A DNA stretch of 64,000 nucleotides from Thereva unica. Its lineage: Eukaryota; Arthropoda; Insecta; Diptera; Therevidae. Below the pieces are notes generated by a model. That model was not told the DNA's origin, searched no databases, and saw only the letters and a list, made by a program, of their open reading frames with translations. Of the stretch, positions 62,172 to 64,000 are shown in pieces. The stretch lies in assembly GCA_949987705.1 (NCBI GenBank), contig OX465286.1, forward strand, positions 13,001,092 to 13,065,091. Direction: 5' to 3'. The number at the start of each line of letters is the position of its first letter. Positions within the stretch are counted from its first letter, which is position 1. A program made the position numbers and the translations under genes.

Positions 62172-62361
62172 CTTCTTCTTTGATCCGTTAGCTGGCGGTC
62201 CGAGCGGGACATCCCCGCAACGGATTCGCTGCTGTCGGTGCCGCTTTGAAAAATGCGGTTTATTGCCTAGTTTCTTCGGTTCCCCGTTTTCTGGTCAATT
62301 CGGCAAGTCGACCACCCTCCTCCTTTCACAACCTGGGCTTGGGACCAGGCGACGGCGGAGT
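62172..62361 (-). mobile_element. 190-bp internally deleted RTE derivative with 13-bp TSD
   Basis: The left 75 bp match the 3' terminus of the RTE-like LINE (CTTCTTCTTTGATCCGTTAG...GGTGCCGCT). The right ~105 bp match its 5' terminus as seen at 10176-10284 (GCCTAGTTTCTTCGG, ACCACCCTCCTCCT, GGGACCAGGCGACGGCGGAG). Everything between, i.e. the whole coding region, is absent. TAGCAATAAGGTT occurs at 62159-62171 and 62362-62374, a perfect 13-bp target-site duplication. The unit therefore moved in this short form, like a SINE. Confidence 0.9.
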
Positions 62362-62374
62362 TAGCAATAAGGTT

Positions 62375-63690
62375 TAAGGTTAGCATATCGCAAGCTTATT
62401 TGTTTGTTTTGTACTGCGAAGTGACGAGGTTTGTATTATATTGTATAAATTTTGATGTTTTTAGCATACCTTTCATTTTGTAGATGGAGGAACTGTTGAT
62501 TGAAGCCGTTAAAGAGAAAGAATGTCTATAAAATATTCGGAGCCCCTTATACAAGAACCTGAAGTATAGAGAAAAGATTTGGCTACTTCAAAAGCTGACA
62601 AGGTATGGAATGAGCAATCTTCTGCTTCGCGTGATCTGTGACATGATAACGGTAAAGAAGTTCCTGCTCAAAGGTGGTGACCTCACAGGTCTTTGAAATT
62701 AAAAACGGGTTGCAACAAGGAGCTATAAGCGATCTAATTGGATCCCTTCCTAGCGCACTGGCTTTCACGGACAACCTCGTCATATACAAGACAGGACCGA
62801 GGATTGAGGCGATCCAGACGTTACTACAATACGACTTCGAGGAAATCAAGCGTTACGCTGATGATTGGAAATTGAAAATTAATCATGGAAAATGCGAAAC
62901 GATCCTCTTCAGGACTCTTCTTAATAAGGCTGCACGCGATGTTAGAAGGAACTTTAAATAGTTTTATATACGAAGCCATGCGGGTAAGACGACCAAGGTT
63001 AAGTATCTAGGAATTTGGCTGGAGCAGAACGTGTATTACGAGAGTCATATGCGTACTGCTATAGTGGAAGCCCGTAAGGCTTTCCAAATGACGAAAAGGC
63101 TATTTTTTAGTAAACACCTCAACTCCAGAGTTAAGGTGAATTGCTACAAGACCTTAGTCAGACCGGTACTTACCTACGGCTGCCCCGTATGGTGGAATAT
63201 ATCACCATCATATATGGAGAAGATGAGGGTGTTCGAAAGACAATGCTTAAGGTCATGCTTAAGCATGTATAGAACATCAAGTTTCAAAAACTTTCATGCC
63301 AATGATATCCTATACGGAGAAGCAGCAACCATGAGGATGCACAATTTCATAATCGGATTGATTCTAAATCACGTTGTAAGAGCGACAGAGAGCGGCAATC
63401 TCCTCATTTTTGGAGTTTATTACCCCAAACCAGACTACTATAACATGACAAGACGGACAGGGCATTTACCACTAGAAGTATTCCCGTGGCTAGATTCGCT
63501 AGGTTTGATACAAAACAGGGAGGGAGTACCTCTAATATACCACGTGTTAAACGGGTGTTACATAGGCGAACCGATGGGCTGAACGCAGAGTTCCTGCGAT
63601 TCAGCATACGAGTTGGCCTTTCAAATACAGAGGAAGCTTCCAGGGCTAGTTCCAAGTACTGGTGGCTGGAAGAATCAATAGGATGAAGCG
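62375..63690 (+). mobile_element. LINE (LOA/Jockey-like), RT C-terminal half
   Basis: 62674-62961 carries GLQQGAISDLIGSLPSAL, a damaged GxxQGxxxSP block, then ALAFTDNLVIYKTG (catalytic FTDN instead of FADD) and DDWKLKINHGKCETILF. 63031-63582 carries AFQMTKRLFFSKHLNSRVKV, RPVLTYGCPVWWNISPSYME and FERQCLRSCLSMYRT. 63486-63686 carries KRVLHRRTDGLNAEFLRFSI and WWLEESIG-stop. The first ~100 bp are unrecognised. It is 5' truncated. The YGCPVWWNIS block is typical of LOA/Baggins-like or Jockey-like LINEs. Confidence 0.75.
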
Positions 63691-64000
63691 GGTTAATGTG
63701 TATGTATTAATGTAATGTGTTTATGCATGGTGTGAGTGCAGGCGTTAGCCTACGATTGTAGGTTTAGGATTCCAGTAGGGGAATTAGGTATAGTCATAGG
63801 ATTACCATTGCAATAAGTTTAGTTATAAGATAGGTAGCTAGTTTTAAGGTTAGGTTTAGCTGCTACCGCCCGCGAGCTCTCAGGCTATTGTAAAGCCTCA
63901 GATCTCGCAGGCGACAAAACTCGGGCGAGAGCCACCAAATCCTGTCGCCTGAGTGTCTGGTGACTATCGTCCCACTGGTCTATTTTCTAAGGTTTAGGCG
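63691..64000 (+). other. Probable 3' UTR of the preceding LINE
   Basis: No coding region. It follows the LINE stop codon directly and runs to the window edge. It contains GGTTTAGGATTCCAGTAGGG and a GC-richer segment with GCGAGCTCTCAGGCTATTG and CTCAGATCTCGCAGGCG. Whether the element ends inside the window cannot be told. Confidence 0.4.

Overview
This window is animal nuclear DNA, most likely from an insect and probably a dipteran. It is AT-rich and carries spliced genes with GT-AG introns. Three host genes can be reconstructed exon by exon. The RNA polymerase II CTD has the divergent heptads typical of flies, and the dishevelled protein has the fly-type C-terminus. The species cannot be named from sequence alone.

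Host genes, left to right: (1) dishevelled (dsh), minus strand, 4424-19010, 12 coding exons, predicted 555 aa with DIX, PDZ and DEP domains. (2) RpII215/Rpb1, the largest subunit of RNA polymerase II, plus strand, 27396-34099, 4 exons, predicted 1873 aa including a 42-repeat CTD. (3) A tRNA-dihydrouridine synthase of the DUS4L type, minus strand, 39157-49261, 3 exons, predicted 395 aa. All three reading frames close across every predicted junction. dsh and RpII215 are divergent, about 8.4 kb apart. RpII215 and the DUS gene converge.

Most of the rest is transposable-element debris. At least seven groups of non-LTR retrotransposon (LINE) are present, nearly all frameshifted or truncated. They are called here RTE-like, Jockey-like, B, C, D, E and an RNase H-bearing I/LOA-like group F, plus unassigned pieces. 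TEs fill dsh introns 2, 5 and 10, RpII215 intron 3, DUS intron 2 and the flanks 49.9-64 kb.

Cut-and-paste elements can be delimited from terminal inverted repeats (TIRs) and target-site duplications (TSDs). There are five hAT-like elements with 8-bp TSDs (four perfect, one 7/8). There are several short MITEs with G-rich TIRs and 3-bp TSDs, as in PIF/Harbinger elements. There are also two elements flanked by TA dinucleotides, and a family of ~100-bp palindromic foldbacks.

The most informative structures are a 190-bp derivative made of only the two ends of the RTE-like LINE, with a perfect 13-bp TSD (62172-62361); a multi-level nest of transposons inside DUS intron 2 (44590-48791); a Jockey-like LINE inside an RTE-like LINE inside dsh intron 10; and a LINE 3' end repeated three times in tandem just upstream of RpII215.
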